From Marinifilum sp. N1E240 (lineage in GTDB: Bacteria > Bacteroidota > Bacteroidia > Bacteroidales > Marinifilaceae): 64,000 nt of DNA. Location of the stretch: contig NZ_WHKF01000002.1 in the NCBI RefSeq assembly GCF_009295825.1, positions 1 to 64,000 on the forward strand, written 5' to 3'. Below the pieces are notes generated by a model. That model did not search any database. It saw only the letters and a program-made list of their open reading frames with translations, and was not told where the DNA came from. Both the position numbers and the translations under genes were made by a program. This document shows, piece by piece, positions 45,025 through 54,746 of the stretch (position 1 is the first letter of the stretch; the number at the start of each line of letters is the position of its first letter).

Positions 45025-45898
45025 CCTTTATCTCAATTGAATATTCGGCTGAGAATGATTCTGAAGAAGGTAAATTTTGTATCAATTCTTTGGTGTTGAA
45101 TTCACGATTGGTATCTGCGGAATCGGCAATTCCAATCCATGGTTCTATGCACACATAGGGGGCATGTGGCTTCGCCCATAATCCCAAATAAGGAAAATCA
45201 CCAAAGCTTACTTTTAACTCAAAATCTGATTTCTTACACTTGATACTAACAGCTGATGATTTTAAATTTTTAAAGATCAATGCATCGTTGGCAAATATCT
45301 CTGGATGCAAATCTATTTGTTTTTCATTCTCTAAAACTTGCCTTCCTTCACATTTAATTAGTCCTCCTTCTGCTAAATTCCAGGTATTCAAAGTTTCCTT
45401 TTCTTCAAATTCCAAATAGTAATCGGAGTAGGCTTCATCATCCTGTATCTGACAATTGAATGCTGGATGTCCACCTAAGTTGAAAAGCATTTCTCCATCT
45501 CCGGTATTGGTGATTTCATGAACTACTCTTAGTTGATTTGCTTCCAAAATAAAGTGAATTTTGAATTCAAATTCGAAAGGATAAACCATTCTTGTATTAT
45601 CATTTGATTTCAGTATAAAACTCAATCTGTTTTCTGCTTTTTCGAGTAATCTTATATCCGAATTATTACGAATAAAACCATGTTTAGGCATAGCATATTC
45701 TTTCCCTTCATGTATAAAGCCATTATCTTTTAGGCATCCAATAACAGGGAATAGGTTTGGAGCATGACTTCCCCAAATATCAGGATTAGCTTGCCAAATA
45801 AATTCCTGATTACTGCTAATTGACTTTATGCTGCAGAGTTCCGCTCCGGTTTCTTTAACACTTACTTGTAATGTGTCGTTCTGTATGCTGTGTATCAT
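45020..45898 (-). CDS. Aldose 1-epimerase family protein
   Basis: A 292-residue galactose-mutarotase-like protein. The motifs include HEITNTGDGEMLFNLGGHPAFN, where the His and Phe of the sugar pocket sit, and WIGIADSADTNREFNTKELI. It resembles LacX-type epimerases, which interconvert alpha and beta anomers of phosphorylated or free sugars; the substrate is unknown. Start at MIHSIQNDTLQVSV. It lies 66 nt beyond the Bat operon and is separated from it by a terminator. Confidence 0.85.
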   Translation of the reverse strand: MIHSIQNDTLQVSVKETGAELCSIKSISSNQEFIWQANPDIWGSHAPNLFPVIGCLKDNGFIHEGKEYAMPKHGFIRNNSDIRLLEKAENRLSFILKSNDNTRMVYPFEFEFKIHFILEANQLRVVHEITNTGDGEMLFNLGGHPAFNCQIQDDEAYSDYYLEFEEKETLNTWNLAEGGLIKCEGRQVLENEKQIDLHPEIFANDALIFKNLKSSAVSIKCKKSDFELKVSFGDFPYLGLWAKPHAPYVCIEPWIGIADSADTNREFNTKELIQNLPSSESFSAEYSIEIKE

Positions 45899-45912
45899 TT
45901 TCTATATTTTAT

Positions 45913-45941
45913 AAAAAAAGCTGCTAGTAAAACTAGCAGCT
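45913..45941 (-). terminator. Terminator of the Bat operon
   Basis: On the minus strand AGCTGCTAGT pairs with ACTAGCAGCT (45919-45928 with 45932-45941), followed by seven T residues (A-run 45913-45919 on the plus strand). It lies 24 nt after the BatE stop. Confidence 0.85.
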
Positions 45942-45964
45942 AATATCTTAATTTAAAAGATGAT

Positions 45965-46714
45965 TTAAATTTTTTCGATGTCTTCTTTTTTCAACCAACC
46001 TTCGTTTCCATCACTTAACTGAATGTTTCTCCAATCGCCAAGTTCATCTATAACCTTCACTTTAGTTCCTTCGTGTAGTAAGAACAATTCAGTACCACTC
46101 TGATCAGGAGATCCTTTAATGGTAACACTTGGACTAAAGATGATTGCATATTCACGTATGGTGATTTCTTTTGTTTTCTGTGATGCAAAGGAATAGAACA
46201 AAATGCTAAATCCGAAGCAAAGAACAGCCAGTAAGAAACCAATCTTTTTTAAGCCACTTTTGTTACTATAAAGGTAGAAGCTAGCAAATACCAAACAGAT
46301 AAAGAAAAATCCCATTGAAAAGTAGGACCATAATTTGGCCGAAAATGCATTTCTGATCCCAGCGTACCATTTGCTAACAATCAATTCTGGAAGTACCTCT
46401 AATTTATCTAAAACGTGCGCTTGTGCCAATTGTAAATTGTACTGAACATCTTTATCTTCAGGAGATAAAAGTTTGGCTCTCTCGTAATTTAAAATTGCGG
46501 GAGCAATCTGTCCGGTTTTGTAATAGGCATTGGCTAAATTGAAATAAATCTCAGGAGATTCTAAATGAGTTTCCAAAACAAATTCGTAGGATTTGATTGC
46601 CTTCTCGTATTCTCCTTTCTGGTAAAAATCATTTGCTTCACTAATTGGTGTTTCCTGCGCCTGAATCCGACTTACACACAATAAAGCAATTACGATATAT
46701 AATAGTTTCTTCAT
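45965..46714 (-). CDS. batE: BatE, TPR/SH3 membrane protein
   Basis: A 249-residue protein with a signal peptide, TPR repeats (about 25-110: ANDFYQKGEYEKAIKSYEFVL, NLANAYYKTGQIAPAI), two membrane helices (about 135-155 and 160-180) and a C-terminal SH3b-like domain (about 190-248, GTKVKVIDELGDWRNIQLSDGNEGWL). This is the BatE layout of Bacteroidota aerotolerance operons. It is the last gene of the operon, just before the terminator. Confidence 0.85.
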   Translation of the reverse strand: MKKLLYIVIALLCVSRIQAQETPISEANDFYQKGEYEKAIKSYEFVLETHLESPEIYFNLANAYYKTGQIAPAILNYERAKLLSPEDKDVQYNLQLAQAHVLDKLEVLPELIVSKWYAGIRNAFSAKLWSYFSMGFFFICLVFASFYLYSNKSGLKKIGFLLAVLCFGFSILFYSFASQKTKEITIREYAIIFSPSVTIKGSPDQSGTELFLLHEGTKVKVIDELGDWRNIQLSDGNEGWLKKEDIEKI

Positions 46715-46730
46715 TTTTCTATAAATTAAA

Positions 46731-48539
46731 CTAGATGCTCTTTTCTAATTTTGTAATGGTTTCCATCGTTTTAGCATACAATTCGTCCATTTCCGATGAT
46801 CCAGACGATGGTGCATATCTTGCAAATTCACAAGTGTCCAAAATGGTAATGAAATCATTTATCAACTCCTGTTCTACATCTTTTCCTTGCAGAATTTCAG
46901 TGATATTTTCTTTATTTAGATCAGACAGAGGCAAATTCAGTTTGTCCGAAGTATATCCCCAAAGGGCTTTTAAAATCTCATCGTAGAATTGCTCTTTTTG
47001 CTTTGCCTTTAAACTTGCCGAAGCAGCTTTCAAGCGTTTCATAGCAACACGATTAGCACGCTTGTTTTTTACTCGTGCCACATCTGCATTCTCTTTAATT
47101 CGTTTTCGGTTGAAAACAAATGCTAAAATAAATAGCACAAATGGAATGATATAGCCAAGATAGAAATTCATGGTTCCAAAGAATACTTCACCTTTAATTC
47201 TAGGTGTAAATACATTGGTTTTAATAAATCTGATATCCTTACCAATAAACTTTACATCTTCTTTCGAGAAAGAACTAATCACAGTTGCCGAAGCATCACC
47301 ACTTCCTTTACCAACTTTAATGTTGAATTTAGGAGTAGATCTGGTTCTATAAATTTTTGCTTTCGGATCGAAATAGCTAAAATCTACCGGAGGAATTTCA
47401 TAATTACCAGCATGCCTAGGAATAATTAAATATTCGAAAGTGGTAGAACCTGTGGTTCCTTTCGCAGTGTTTTTAAGGTTTTGATTTGTTTTAGGATCGT
47501 AAACCTCAAAGTCTGCTGGGAAATCAAATTCAGGAGGATTAATCAATTTTAAATTTCCATTACCTGAAATTTTTACTTTTAAAGTAACAGCATCGTTTGC
47601 CTGAACAGAATCCTTATCAATAGTAGCTGAAAGTTTGAATTTACCAACAGCGCCATCGAAACTGGCAGGCTTGTTTGATGGAAAATCTTTCACACGAATC
47701 GTAAGTGGTTTACTTTTTCGAGGAACACGAATGTCTTGATGGTTATCAAAGAAATCATCGAAGAAACCTCTTTTTCCACTTGAGCGTCGCTGACGAATGA
47801 TACATTCCAATTCGAATGGATCGATAGTGATGTTACCAGTATGCTGAGGAAACAAAATCAATTTTCTGATGACGCCAGAGTTATAAATTGTTCCATTCAC
47901 ATTCTCTCTTTGTAAAGATATCTGACCTGAAGTTGGGATTTCCTGACTTAAAAAACCATTGAACGATGGAAATTTAGAATCTCCAAATCCGGCAATATTA
48001 AGCCTTGTGTATACTTTAATTGTAGCAACAACGTGCTCACCCATATAAACACTTTTACGGTCTACATCAACCTTAACAAATAGGTTTGCCTGAGTAATTT
48101 TGGTTGCACTAGCCTGATTTTGCTGCTGAGCCCCTTGATTCCCTTGCGGTTTTTCATTTGCTTTAACAACTTCAACATTTAAAGAGTTGGATGTAAACTC
48201 ATAATCTTTCACCTTTATTTTGGCTGGATTAATGGTATACTTTCCTTCTTTCTCTGCTAACAAGACATAAGTATATGTGTAGGATGTGGCAGAAGACCAT
48301 TTCCCATTTATGTATTGCGAATTCGAACTTCTGGACGTTGATGGTCCCGCTAAAACTCGAAAACCAGCAAGAGAAGGCATTTTTAATTCTTTCCCTTTTT
48401 GATTTACACTGTACACAAGTCTAAATTGTTCACCAGCTTCAACTACTTTAGGAGCTGCTGCTGTAAATTTAACCTCCTCGGCTATAGCCGAAGCGCTAAT
48501 GAAAATTGTTGCTAATAGTAAGAAAAATAATTTCTTCAT
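46731..48539 (-). CDS. batD: BatD, oxygen-tolerance protein
   Basis: A 602-residue protein with a signal peptide (1 to about 20), tandem beta-rich domains typical of BatD (KVDVDRKSVYMGEHVVATIKVYTRLNI and similar), a Gly/Arg-rich stretch (RRSSGKRGFF), a membrane helix (about 458-478) and a cytoplasmic C-terminal domain (about 480-600). BatD is exported and partners BatA/BatB VWA proteins. The gap of 102 nt to BatC is the longest within the operon. Confidence 0.88.
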   Translation of the reverse strand: MKKLFFLLLATIFISASAIAEEVKFTAAAPKVVEAGEQFRLVYSVNQKGKELKMPSLAGFRVLAGPSTSRSSNSQYINGKWSSATSYTYTYVLLAEKEGKYTINPAKIKVKDYEFTSNSLNVEVVKANEKPQGNQGAQQQNQASATKITQANLFVKVDVDRKSVYMGEHVVATIKVYTRLNIAGFGDSKFPSFNGFLSQEIPTSGQISLQRENVNGTIYNSGVIRKLILFPQHTGNITIDPFELECIIRQRRSSGKRGFFDDFFDNHQDIRVPRKSKPLTIRVKDFPSNKPASFDGAVGKFKLSATIDKDSVQANDAVTLKVKISGNGNLKLINPPEFDFPADFEVYDPKTNQNLKNTAKGTTGSTTFEYLIIPRHAGNYEIPPVDFSYFDPKAKIYRTRSTPKFNIKVGKGSGDASATVISSFSKEDVKFIGKDIRFIKTNVFTPRIKGEVFFGTMNFYLGYIIPFVLFILAFVFNRKRIKENADVARVKNKRANRVAMKRLKAASASLKAKQKEQFYDEILKALWGYTSDKLNLPLSDLNKENITEILQGKDVEQELINDFITILDTCEFARYAPSSGSSEMDELYAKTMETITKLEKSI

Positions 48540-48641
48540 CCGTATATAATAGTTTTTCAGATGTTCTTTAAAATGTCAGTAAATGCGTTTCGCACAAATG
48601 TACTGATAAATAATCAGTAAAAATCAAGTGGGCGATGCCAA

Positions 48642-49394
48642 TTACCAATCCTTTTTAATTTTGGTTTTCTTGGCTTTTTGAGCCTTGGCTTTTGCCTTCT
48701 GAACCTTCTCTTGAACTTTCTTCTCGTCGTTTTCCAATGCTTCTAGCAAACGTTGAGCGTCTTGTTTCGAAATCTTATTTTGCTGTTGCTGATCTTGTTT
48801 CTTTTTATCCTGATCCCCTTGTTTGTCTTTCTGATCTTGCTTCTGCTTGTCTTTATCTTTCTGGTCTTTCTTTTTATCCTGATCCTTTTTGTCTTGATCC
48901 TTCTTGTCTTGATCTTTGTTCTGATCCTTGTTTTGTTGGTCTTTTTTCTGTTGCTCTTCCTGCTTTTTCTTCATTTGGCGAGCGTATTCCAAATTGTATT
49001 TGGTTTCCTTCGAATCAGGGAAATAACGAAGCGACTGCTTATAAGCCTCGATACTTTCATCAATTTTTTTATTTTCCAATAAGGTGTTACCCATATTGTG
49101 ATAAAGATGCCCCAGTTTCTGATTGTCTTTTTCGGTAAGAGCCAAAGCCTGAAATTGTTTTAAAGCTTCATCGTATTTTTTCTGCTTGTACAAAGCATCG
49201 CCTAAATTGAAGCCAGCTTCGTAAGAATTTACTTTTTTATCCAAAGCCTTACGGTATTCCACTTCTGAGTTTTCAAATTTATCTCCTTCGAAAAGGTCAT
49301 TTCCGGAACGAATAAATTTTCTCTCTTTTTGGGCATTAGCCTCCACACTTAGAAGACAAATCATGCTCATGAACAGTATTATATATTTTTTCAT
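48642..49394 (-). CDS. batC: BatC, TPR protein with lysine/glutamine/aspartate repeats
   Basis: A 250-residue protein with a signal peptide, two TPR-like units (about 28-130), and a low-complexity K/D/Q segment (about 141-206, reading as DQDKK-type repeats). The C-terminus DAQRLLEALENDEKKVQEKV is typical of BatC. Antisense ORFs opposite this repeat are artefacts of its composition. It lies 22 nt after BatB. Confidence 0.85.
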   Translation of the reverse strand: MKKYIILFMSMICLLSVEANAQKERKFIRSGNDLFEGDKFENSEVEYRKALDKKVNSYEAGFNLGDALYKQKKYDEALKQFQALALTEKDNQKLGHLYHNMGNTLLENKKIDESIEAYKQSLRYFPDSKETKYNLEYARQMKKKQEEQQKKDQQNKDQNKDQDKKDQDKKDQDKKKDQKDKDKQKQDQKDKQGDQDKKKQDQQQQNKISKQDAQRLLEALENDEKKVQEKVQKAKAKAQKAKKTKIKKDW

Positions 49395-49415
49395 AATTGC
49401 TCTCTTTGTCTGTTT

Positions 49416-50453
49416 CTATTTCGATTCTTTAAATAAATCAATGTCTTTTAAATGTCGGTTCTTACGTTCCAAAACAAACATTTCAAGGAATAAGAGTAAT
49501 ACACCAATTGCTAGAAAAATTTGAAATTTCTCATCGTAAGCGGCGTAAACTTTAGCTTCCAATTCTGTTTTGTTCATTTTATTAATCTCTTTGAATAAAA
49601 CGTTCAAACCAGTGGTTGTATTATTCGCAATTACAGGTTTTCCTCCACCAGCAACGGCAATTTCTTCCACCATTTTCTGATCTAACTTCGAGATCACAAC
49701 ATTTCCTTCATCGTCTCTTCTAAAATCACTCGATCCTGCACGAACAGGTATTGGAGCACCTTCGGGTAATCCCATAGCAATGGTATGAACAGTTATCCCC
49801 AAAGATTGAGCCATTTCTGCTGCAGCTACAGCATCATCCTCGTGGTTTTCACCATCGGTAATTACAATAATTGCTTTGCTGGCTTCGCTATCAGGAGTAA
49901 AACTCTTTGTTGCCAGATTTATTGCCGATCCAATAGCAGTTCCTTGAATAGGAACGATATCAGTGCTAATGGAAGACAAAAACAATTTTGCAGATGCATA
50001 ATCTGTTGTAATTGGCAATTGTGTGTAGGCTTCACCAGCAAACACAATCAAACCAATTTTATCATTGTTCAGTTTGTCAACCATTTTCGAGATGGCACGC
50101 TTTGCACGCTCCAATCTATTAGGTTGAATATCCTGAGCCATCATCGAGTTGGAAACATCGAGAGCGATGACCACTTCTACACCTTTTCGCTTTATTTTTT
50201 TGAGTTTAGATCCGAATTGTGGACCAGCTACACCAATAATGATAAAGCTTAAGGATAAAATTAGAATGATGAATTTATAAATTGGTCTTGTAAAAGAGGC
50301 ATAAGGCATCAATTGAGAAATGATACTCATATCGCCAAACTTTTGCAAGGCTTTTTTCTTGATTACATGACTCACCCAATACAAAACCACCAAGATGGGA
50401 ATGAGTAGGAAGAGGTATAAATATTCTGGATGATCGAAACGTAATTGATCCAT
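49416..50453 (-). CDS. batB: BatB, VWA-domain membrane protein
   Basis: A 345-residue protein with two N-terminal helices (about 12-30 and 55-75), a VWA domain with MIDAS ALDVSNSMM (about 97-105) plus PIQGTAIGSAINLA and VITDGENHED, and a C-terminal membrane helix (about 305-330). BatB binds metal through MIDAS and pairs with BatA. It follows BatA by 35 nt. Confidence 0.9.
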   Translation of the reverse strand: MDQLRFDHPEYLYLFLLIPILVVLYWVSHVIKKKALQKFGDMSIISQLMPYASFTRPIYKFIILILSLSFIIIGVAGPQFGSKLKKIKRKGVEVVIALDVSNSMMAQDIQPNRLERAKRAISKMVDKLNNDKIGLIVFAGEAYTQLPITTDYASAKLFLSSISTDIVPIQGTAIGSAINLATKSFTPDSEASKAIIVITDGENHEDDAVAAAEMAQSLGITVHTIAMGLPEGAPIPVRAGSSDFRRDDEGNVVISKLDQKMVEEIAVAGGGKPVIANNTTTGLNVLFKEINKMNKTELEAKVYAAYDEKFQIFLAIGVLLLFLEMFVLERKNRHLKDIDLFKESK

Positions 50454-50488
50454 TGTACAATGATTTTCAGTTATTCAATAATTTACAA

Positions 50489-51481
50489 TTACGGAATGTT
50501 CCGCAAGATTGAATTGCGCAATGCAATTTCCAATAAAAGTAAGAAGGCTCCAAACAGTGCAAATAGTAAAAACTCTTCGCTTTTGGTGCTGTATTGTCTC
50601 ACTTCTATTTTGCTTTTCTCTAGCTTATCAATTTCGGCATAAATCGCTTTCAGTTTGTTATTGTCAGTTGCACGGAAGTATTGTCCACCGGTCATTTCGG
50701 CAATTTCTCTCAGTACATCTTCATCGATTTTAACCGGCATGTTTCTCATACTAATACCAAATGCGGTTTGAACCGGGTAGGGAGCTTCTCCCATGGTTCC
50801 AATTCCAACAGTATAAACTCTAATTCCGAATGTGCTGGCTAATTCTGCTGCCGTTACGGGAGCAATATCTCCCTGGTTGTTTACACCATCGGTCAATAGA
50901 ATCACCACTTTCGATTTTGCCTGACTGTCTTTTAATCTGTTTACAGCATTAGCCAAACCCAAACCAATTGCGGTTCCATCTTCAATCATACCTGATTGGA
51001 TATCCTGAAAAAGGTTGATTAATACGGCATGATCGGTTGTTAGCGGACATTGAGTAAAACTCTCACCACTAAAAATTACCAAGCCGATTTTATCTTCTGG
51101 ACGTCCAGTGATAAATTGGGTGGCAACGTCTTTGGCTGCCTCTAATCTGTCTGGCTCAAAATCGCGTGCCAACATACTACTCGAAATATCCAGCGACATT
51201 ACAATGTCGATACCTTCGGTAGTTGTGTTTTCAAATTTATTACTCGATTGTGGTCGTGCCAATGCTGTTATTAGGAATGCAATAGCCAACACTCGAAATA
51301 CAATCAGCGCATGACGCAAATAGTACTTGTAAGTTTTTGGTGCTGCATTAAAACTTTTTACGGTTGAAACCTGAATACTTGCATGTGCATTTTTATCCTT
51401 CAGGATGTACCATAAAATAAATGGAATCAGAAGTAATAAAAAGTAAAAATATTCTGGGTTTGCAAATTCAATTGAACTCAT
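50489..51481 (-). CDS. batA: BatA, VWA-domain membrane protein
   Basis: A 330-residue protein from the ATG at 51481; a TTG five codons earlier is in frame. Two N-terminal helices precede a VWA domain with MIDAS SLDISSSMLARD and DGTAIGLGLANAVN and VILLTDGVNNQGD, and a C-terminal helix. It resembles BatB closely, as expected for the tandem BatA/BatB pair. It starts 18 nt after the upstream gene. Confidence 0.9.
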   Translation of the reverse strand: MSSIEFANPEYFYFLLLLIPFILWYILKDKNAHASIQVSTVKSFNAAPKTYKYYLRHALIVFRVLAIAFLITALARPQSSNKFENTTTEGIDIVMSLDISSSMLARDFEPDRLEAAKDVATQFITGRPEDKIGLVIFSGESFTQCPLTTDHAVLINLFQDIQSGMIEDGTAIGLGLANAVNRLKDSQAKSKVVILLTDGVNNQGDIAPVTAAELASTFGIRVYTVGIGTMGEAPYPVQTAFGISMRNMPVKIDEDVLREIAEMTGGQYFRATDNNKLKAIYAEIDKLEKSKIEVRQYSTKSEEFLLFALFGAFLLLLEIALRNSILRNIP

Positions 51482-51499
51482 ACTGTGGGTTTTCAATGT

Positions 51500-52522
51500 T
51501 TATTTATTGTCCTCAGTTTCTTCAGTCTCTGTTGTCTCTTCTACACTATCCTTGTCAATAAGAATTGTGTTTTCAACAATCTGATAAGCATATTTCAAAC
51601 TTCGCTCATTATCGTCGGGCAGAGGTTGGAATTTCGCAAATTTTGCCAAATCAGCACGTTCCAATATCTCTCTCAAATTGCGATGCCAATCGTTGTTTAC
51701 CTCTACAGAATTCACTTCCTGAAGAATTTCATCAGTAGTCGATTCCAATGTCGATAAATTGTAACGCTCATCAAGATACTCACGAATGGTATCTGTAAGT
51801 TGGGAATGGAACTGCTTTATTTTACCTGTCTGCCAAAGCTTTTCCTGTTTCAATTCATCTAACTTTCGAAGTGCAATAACGTGAGCAGGCTCGTCGGGTT
51901 TCGCAATTGTAAACAGAGGTTGATCTTTTTTACGGAAGCGAAAATACCAAATCAGGAATACCGCAAGTGCAATAAAGATTATGCCACCTAACAACCAGGG
52001 AGCAATTTCGGCAAAGGAAACCGGAGTTTGAATTGGCATTACAATGTCAAAGTTTGCCTTAGTCGTGTCAATTTGCATGGTTTGAACACCTAATAGCATG
52101 GTGTCGCTACGCAATACCCTAATGGAATTTGCATCGTAAACCTGAAGCTCGAAAGGTTTCAATTTGTATACACCACCATCGAAAGAAGTAATCAAAAAGT
52201 TTTTGTCAACTTTAATAATTCCATTTTCAAGTTGGGTTGTATCCTGCGGAGTCTGATTTATAATTTCAACTCCATTAACGATACTATCCGAGAAAACGGG
52301 AAAGCCAATTTTTAATTCCTTTGGCTGTTCTACCGAAAGTTTCAAGTTAATTTGATCTCCAATTACAATTACATTGGTGTCGAGTTGTACGCTGTAGTTA
52401 ATTTCTCCATCATTTTGTGCAAATGATGATTTCGAGAAAGTAAGCACACAAAAGAACATCAACGCAAAAGCTGTAACTGTCTTTATCAAGAAATTTTTAT
52501 GTGTTTGTATTTTATTTGCCAT
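51500..52522 (-). CDS. Bat-operon protein, BatD-like beta domain with DUF4381-like tail
   Basis: A 340-residue protein with a signal peptide (1 to about 36), a beta-rich extracytoplasmic domain (about 40-165, GEINYSVQLDTNVIVIGDQINLKLSVEQ), a membrane helix (about 175-195) and a helical cytoplasmic tail (ALRKLDELKQEKLWQTGKIKQFHSQLTDTIREYLDERY), the last being DUF4381-like. It lies between DUF58 and BatA genes. It is probably a membrane partner of the complex. Confidence 0.75.
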   Translation of the reverse strand: MANKIQTHKNFLIKTVTAFALMFFCVLTFSKSSFAQNDGEINYSVQLDTNVIVIGDQINLKLSVEQPKELKIGFPVFSDSIVNGVEIINQTPQDTTQLENGIIKVDKNFLITSFDGGVYKLKPFELQVYDANSIRVLRSDTMLLGVQTMQIDTTKANFDIVMPIQTPVSFAEIAPWLLGGIIFIALAVFLIWYFRFRKKDQPLFTIAKPDEPAHVIALRKLDELKQEKLWQTGKIKQFHSQLTDTIREYLDERYNLSTLESTTDEILQEVNSVEVNNDWHRNLREILERADLAKFAKFQPLPDDNERSLKYAYQIVENTILIDKDSVEETTETEETEDNK

Positions 52523-52542
52523 AGTTTTCAGTTTCCTGATAG

Positions 52543-53409
52543 TTATCCTCTACGTTTAAATAAAGCGATTAGGGATCTCACATAATCCTGATCGGTTCTA
52601 ATATTTGCAACATCAACACCCGAGCGTTTAAACACCTCGGTGTTATCTGCCTCTTGCTTTCGCCACCAGGCTGCATATTGATCGCGCACTTTTTTGTTCG
52701 ATGTATCTACCCAGGAATATTCCCCGGTTTCTGCATCTTTAATTTTAATCAAGCCAATAGAAGGAAGCTCCTGCTCGCGTTGATCAAATATTTTAAGTGC
52801 CACAACATCATGCTTTTTGTTTGCGATGGTTAAAGCATTCTCATAATTAGTATCGATAAAGTCGGATATCACGAAAGTGGTACATCGCTTCTTTATTGCA
52901 TTGGTTAAATATTTCAATGCATTACTGATGTTGGTACTTCTGTGTTCCGGCTGAAAATCGATTAATTCACGAATGATTCTAAGAATATGAGATTTTCCCT
53001 TTTTAGGAGGAATAAATTTTTCGATGGTATCCGAAAAGAAAATCACTCCAATTTTATCGTTATTCTGAATGGCTGAGAAAGCCAAAACAGCTGCAATTTC
53101 GGTTATTTGGTTCTTCTTCAGTTTCGACATGGTACCAAACTCGCGGCTACCACTCACGTCAATCATCAGCATAACGGTAAGCTCACGTTCCTCTTCGAAC
53201 AGCTTTACGTAGGGATGATTGTAGCGTGCGGTAACATTCCAATCGATGTTTCGGATGTCGTCGCCGTACTGATATTCGCGAACCTCGCTGAAAGTCATAC
53301 CTCGACCTTTAAACGCAGAATGATACTCTCCAGCAAAAATATTGCGGGAAAGACCTCTGGTTTTGATCTCGATTTGCCTAACGCGTTTTAATAATTCACT
53401 AGTCTCCAT
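52543..53409 (-). CDS. DUF58 protein of the Bat operon
   Basis: A 288-residue protein without membrane helices. DUF58 motif: FSEVREYQYGDDIRNIDWNVTARYNHPYVKLFEEERELTVML, followed by a VWA-like fold with DVSGSREFG in the MIDAS position. It differs from the DUF58 protein at 16.7 kb in lacking N-terminal helices and in keeping the DxSGS-type MIDAS. It follows the MoxR gene by 52 nt. Confidence 0.9.
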   Translation of the reverse strand: METSELLKRVRQIEIKTRGLSRNIFAGEYHSAFKGRGMTFSEVREYQYGDDIRNIDWNVTARYNHPYVKLFEEERELTVMLMIDVSGSREFGTMSKLKKNQITEIAAVLAFSAIQNNDKIGVIFFSDTIEKFIPPKKGKSHILRIIRELIDFQPEHRSTNISNALKYLTNAIKKRCTTFVISDFIDTNYENALTIANKKHDVVALKIFDQREQELPSIGLIKIKDAETGEYSWVDTSNKKVRDQYAAWWRKQEADNTEVFKRSGVDVANIRTDQDYVRSLIALFKRRG

Positions 53410-53461
53410 AGTTCAATTACGAATGAATAATTATTAATTAACAATTACGAATTCATAATTC

Positions 53462-54457
53462 CTATGGTACTTCAACAGTATTCAGGATTTCGCTAATGAT
53501 ATTTTCGCTGGTGATATTGTTAGCTTCGGCTTCGTAGGTTAATCCAATTCTGTGACGAAGTACTTCGTGACAAACTGCACGAATATCCTCAGGAATTACG
53601 TAACCTCTTCGCTTAATGAAGGCAAATGCTTTTGCTGCCGATGCCAAAGAAATACTTGCACGTGGCGAAGCACCGCATGAAATCATATCTTTGAACTGAT
53701 CTAATCCGTAATCAGCAGGGAAACGAGTTGCGAAAACAATGTCAACAATATATTTTTCAATCTTTTCGTCCATATAAACATCCTTAACTACTTCGCGAGC
53801 TTTAAGAATATCTTCTGGCTTTAAGATTTGAGATGCTACCGGGAATGCTTTCAAAAGATTCTGGCGCATGATGATTTGCTCTTCTTCTTTCTTAGGGTAG
53901 TTGATTACCACTTTTAGCATAAAACGGTCGACCTGTGCTTCAGGTAGCGGATAGGTACCTTCTTGCTCAATCGGGTTTTGAGTCGCCATTACCAAGAACG
54001 GTTCCTCTAATTTATAGGTGTGATCGCCAATTGTAACCTGACGTTCCTGCATTGCTTCAAGCAAAGCAGCCTGAACTTTTGCTGGAGCACGGTTGATCTC
54101 ATCGGCCAATATAAAGTTTGCAAAAATAGGTCCTTTCTTCACCACGAATTCTTCTTTCTTCTGGCTGTAAATCATCGTACCTAAAAGGTCGGCAGGTAAA
54201 AGATCGGGAGTAAACTGAATTCTACTGAAATCAGCATCTATAGTTGTTGCTAGTGTGTTAATAGCAAGTGTTTTTGCCAAACCAGGAACCCCTTCTAAAA
54301 GAATGTGTCCGTTGGATAACATACCAATTAATAAACTTTCAACCAGGTGTTTCTGACCAACAATTACCTTGTTCATTTCCATAGAAATCATATCAACAAA
54401 GGAACTTTCCCTTTGGATACGCTCATTTAGCTCTTTGATATCAACTGTTTGGATCAT
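53462..54457 (-). CDS. MoxR-family AAA+ ATPase of the Bat operon
   Basis: A 331-residue ATPase from the ATG at 54457 (MIQTVDIKELNERI); a reading from 54499 is unlikely because family members start here. Walker A GVPGLAKT, Walker B ILADEINRAPAKVQAALLEAMQERQ, and sensor segment ATQNPIEQEGTYPLPEAQVDRFM. It is the likely chaperone of the DUF58 and VWA proteins downstream. It resembles but is not identical to the MoxR at 18.1 kb. Confidence 0.93.
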   Translation of the reverse strand: MIQTVDIKELNERIQRESSFVDMISMEMNKVIVGQKHLVESLLIGMLSNGHILLEGVPGLAKTLAINTLATTIDADFSRIQFTPDLLPADLLGTMIYSQKKEEFVVKKGPIFANFILADEINRAPAKVQAALLEAMQERQVTIGDHTYKLEEPFLVMATQNPIEQEGTYPLPEAQVDRFMLKVVINYPKKEEEQIIMRQNLLKAFPVASQILKPEDILKAREVVKDVYMDEKIEKYIVDIVFATRFPADYGLDQFKDMISCGASPRASISLASAAKAFAFIKRRGYVIPEDIRAVCHEVLRHRIGLTYEAEANNITSENIISEILNTVEVP

Positions 54458-54520
54458 AGAAATATTATTTATTGCTTTAATTTTTACATAAAAAGTCATC
54501 GGAATCCCGAAAAACCTCTA

Positions 54521-54528
54521 CAAAGATA
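54521..54528 (-). promoter_or_regulatory. -7 box of the MoxR-Bat operon
   Basis: On the minus strand the sequence reads TATCTTTG, an exact TAnnTTTG match, with TTTC 18 nt upstream (54547-54550). It lies 64 nt before the ATG at 54457 and would drive the eight-gene Bat unit. Confidence 0.6.
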
Positions 54529-54650
54529 AATTTTTGATGCTTTTATGAAAGTTCAGCGCCGTTAAAAAGTGTTAAGACTGAATAAAGCCACAAGTGATCA
54601 AGCTACAAGCTCCAAGTAAAAGAGTGTTCCATGTACAAAATATGGTAGGT

Positions 54651-54666
54651 ACGTAAGATCTTACGT
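54651..54666. promoter_or_regulatory. 16-bp palindrome and CGTACGGTT repeats before truA
   Basis: ACGTAAGATCTTACGT (54651-54666) is a perfect palindrome. CGTACGGTT occurs just after it (54668-54676) and again at 54719-54727. The 323-nt divergent gap between the Bat operon and truA may hold a regulator-binding region; nothing else is seen but the two promoter boxes. Confidence 0.4.
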
Positions 54667-54746
54667 TCGTACGGTTCATAGTTTTGTTAGTTTGAGTAGA
54701 AATGAATGAACTTGCATCCGTACGGTTGTACATTTATTAAATTGTG

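Noticed and set aside
48692-49138. ORFs on the plus strand opposite BatC
   Set aside because: They read the K/D/Q-rich region in the antisense frame, giving leucine/isoleucine/valine runs; no family or start context supports them.
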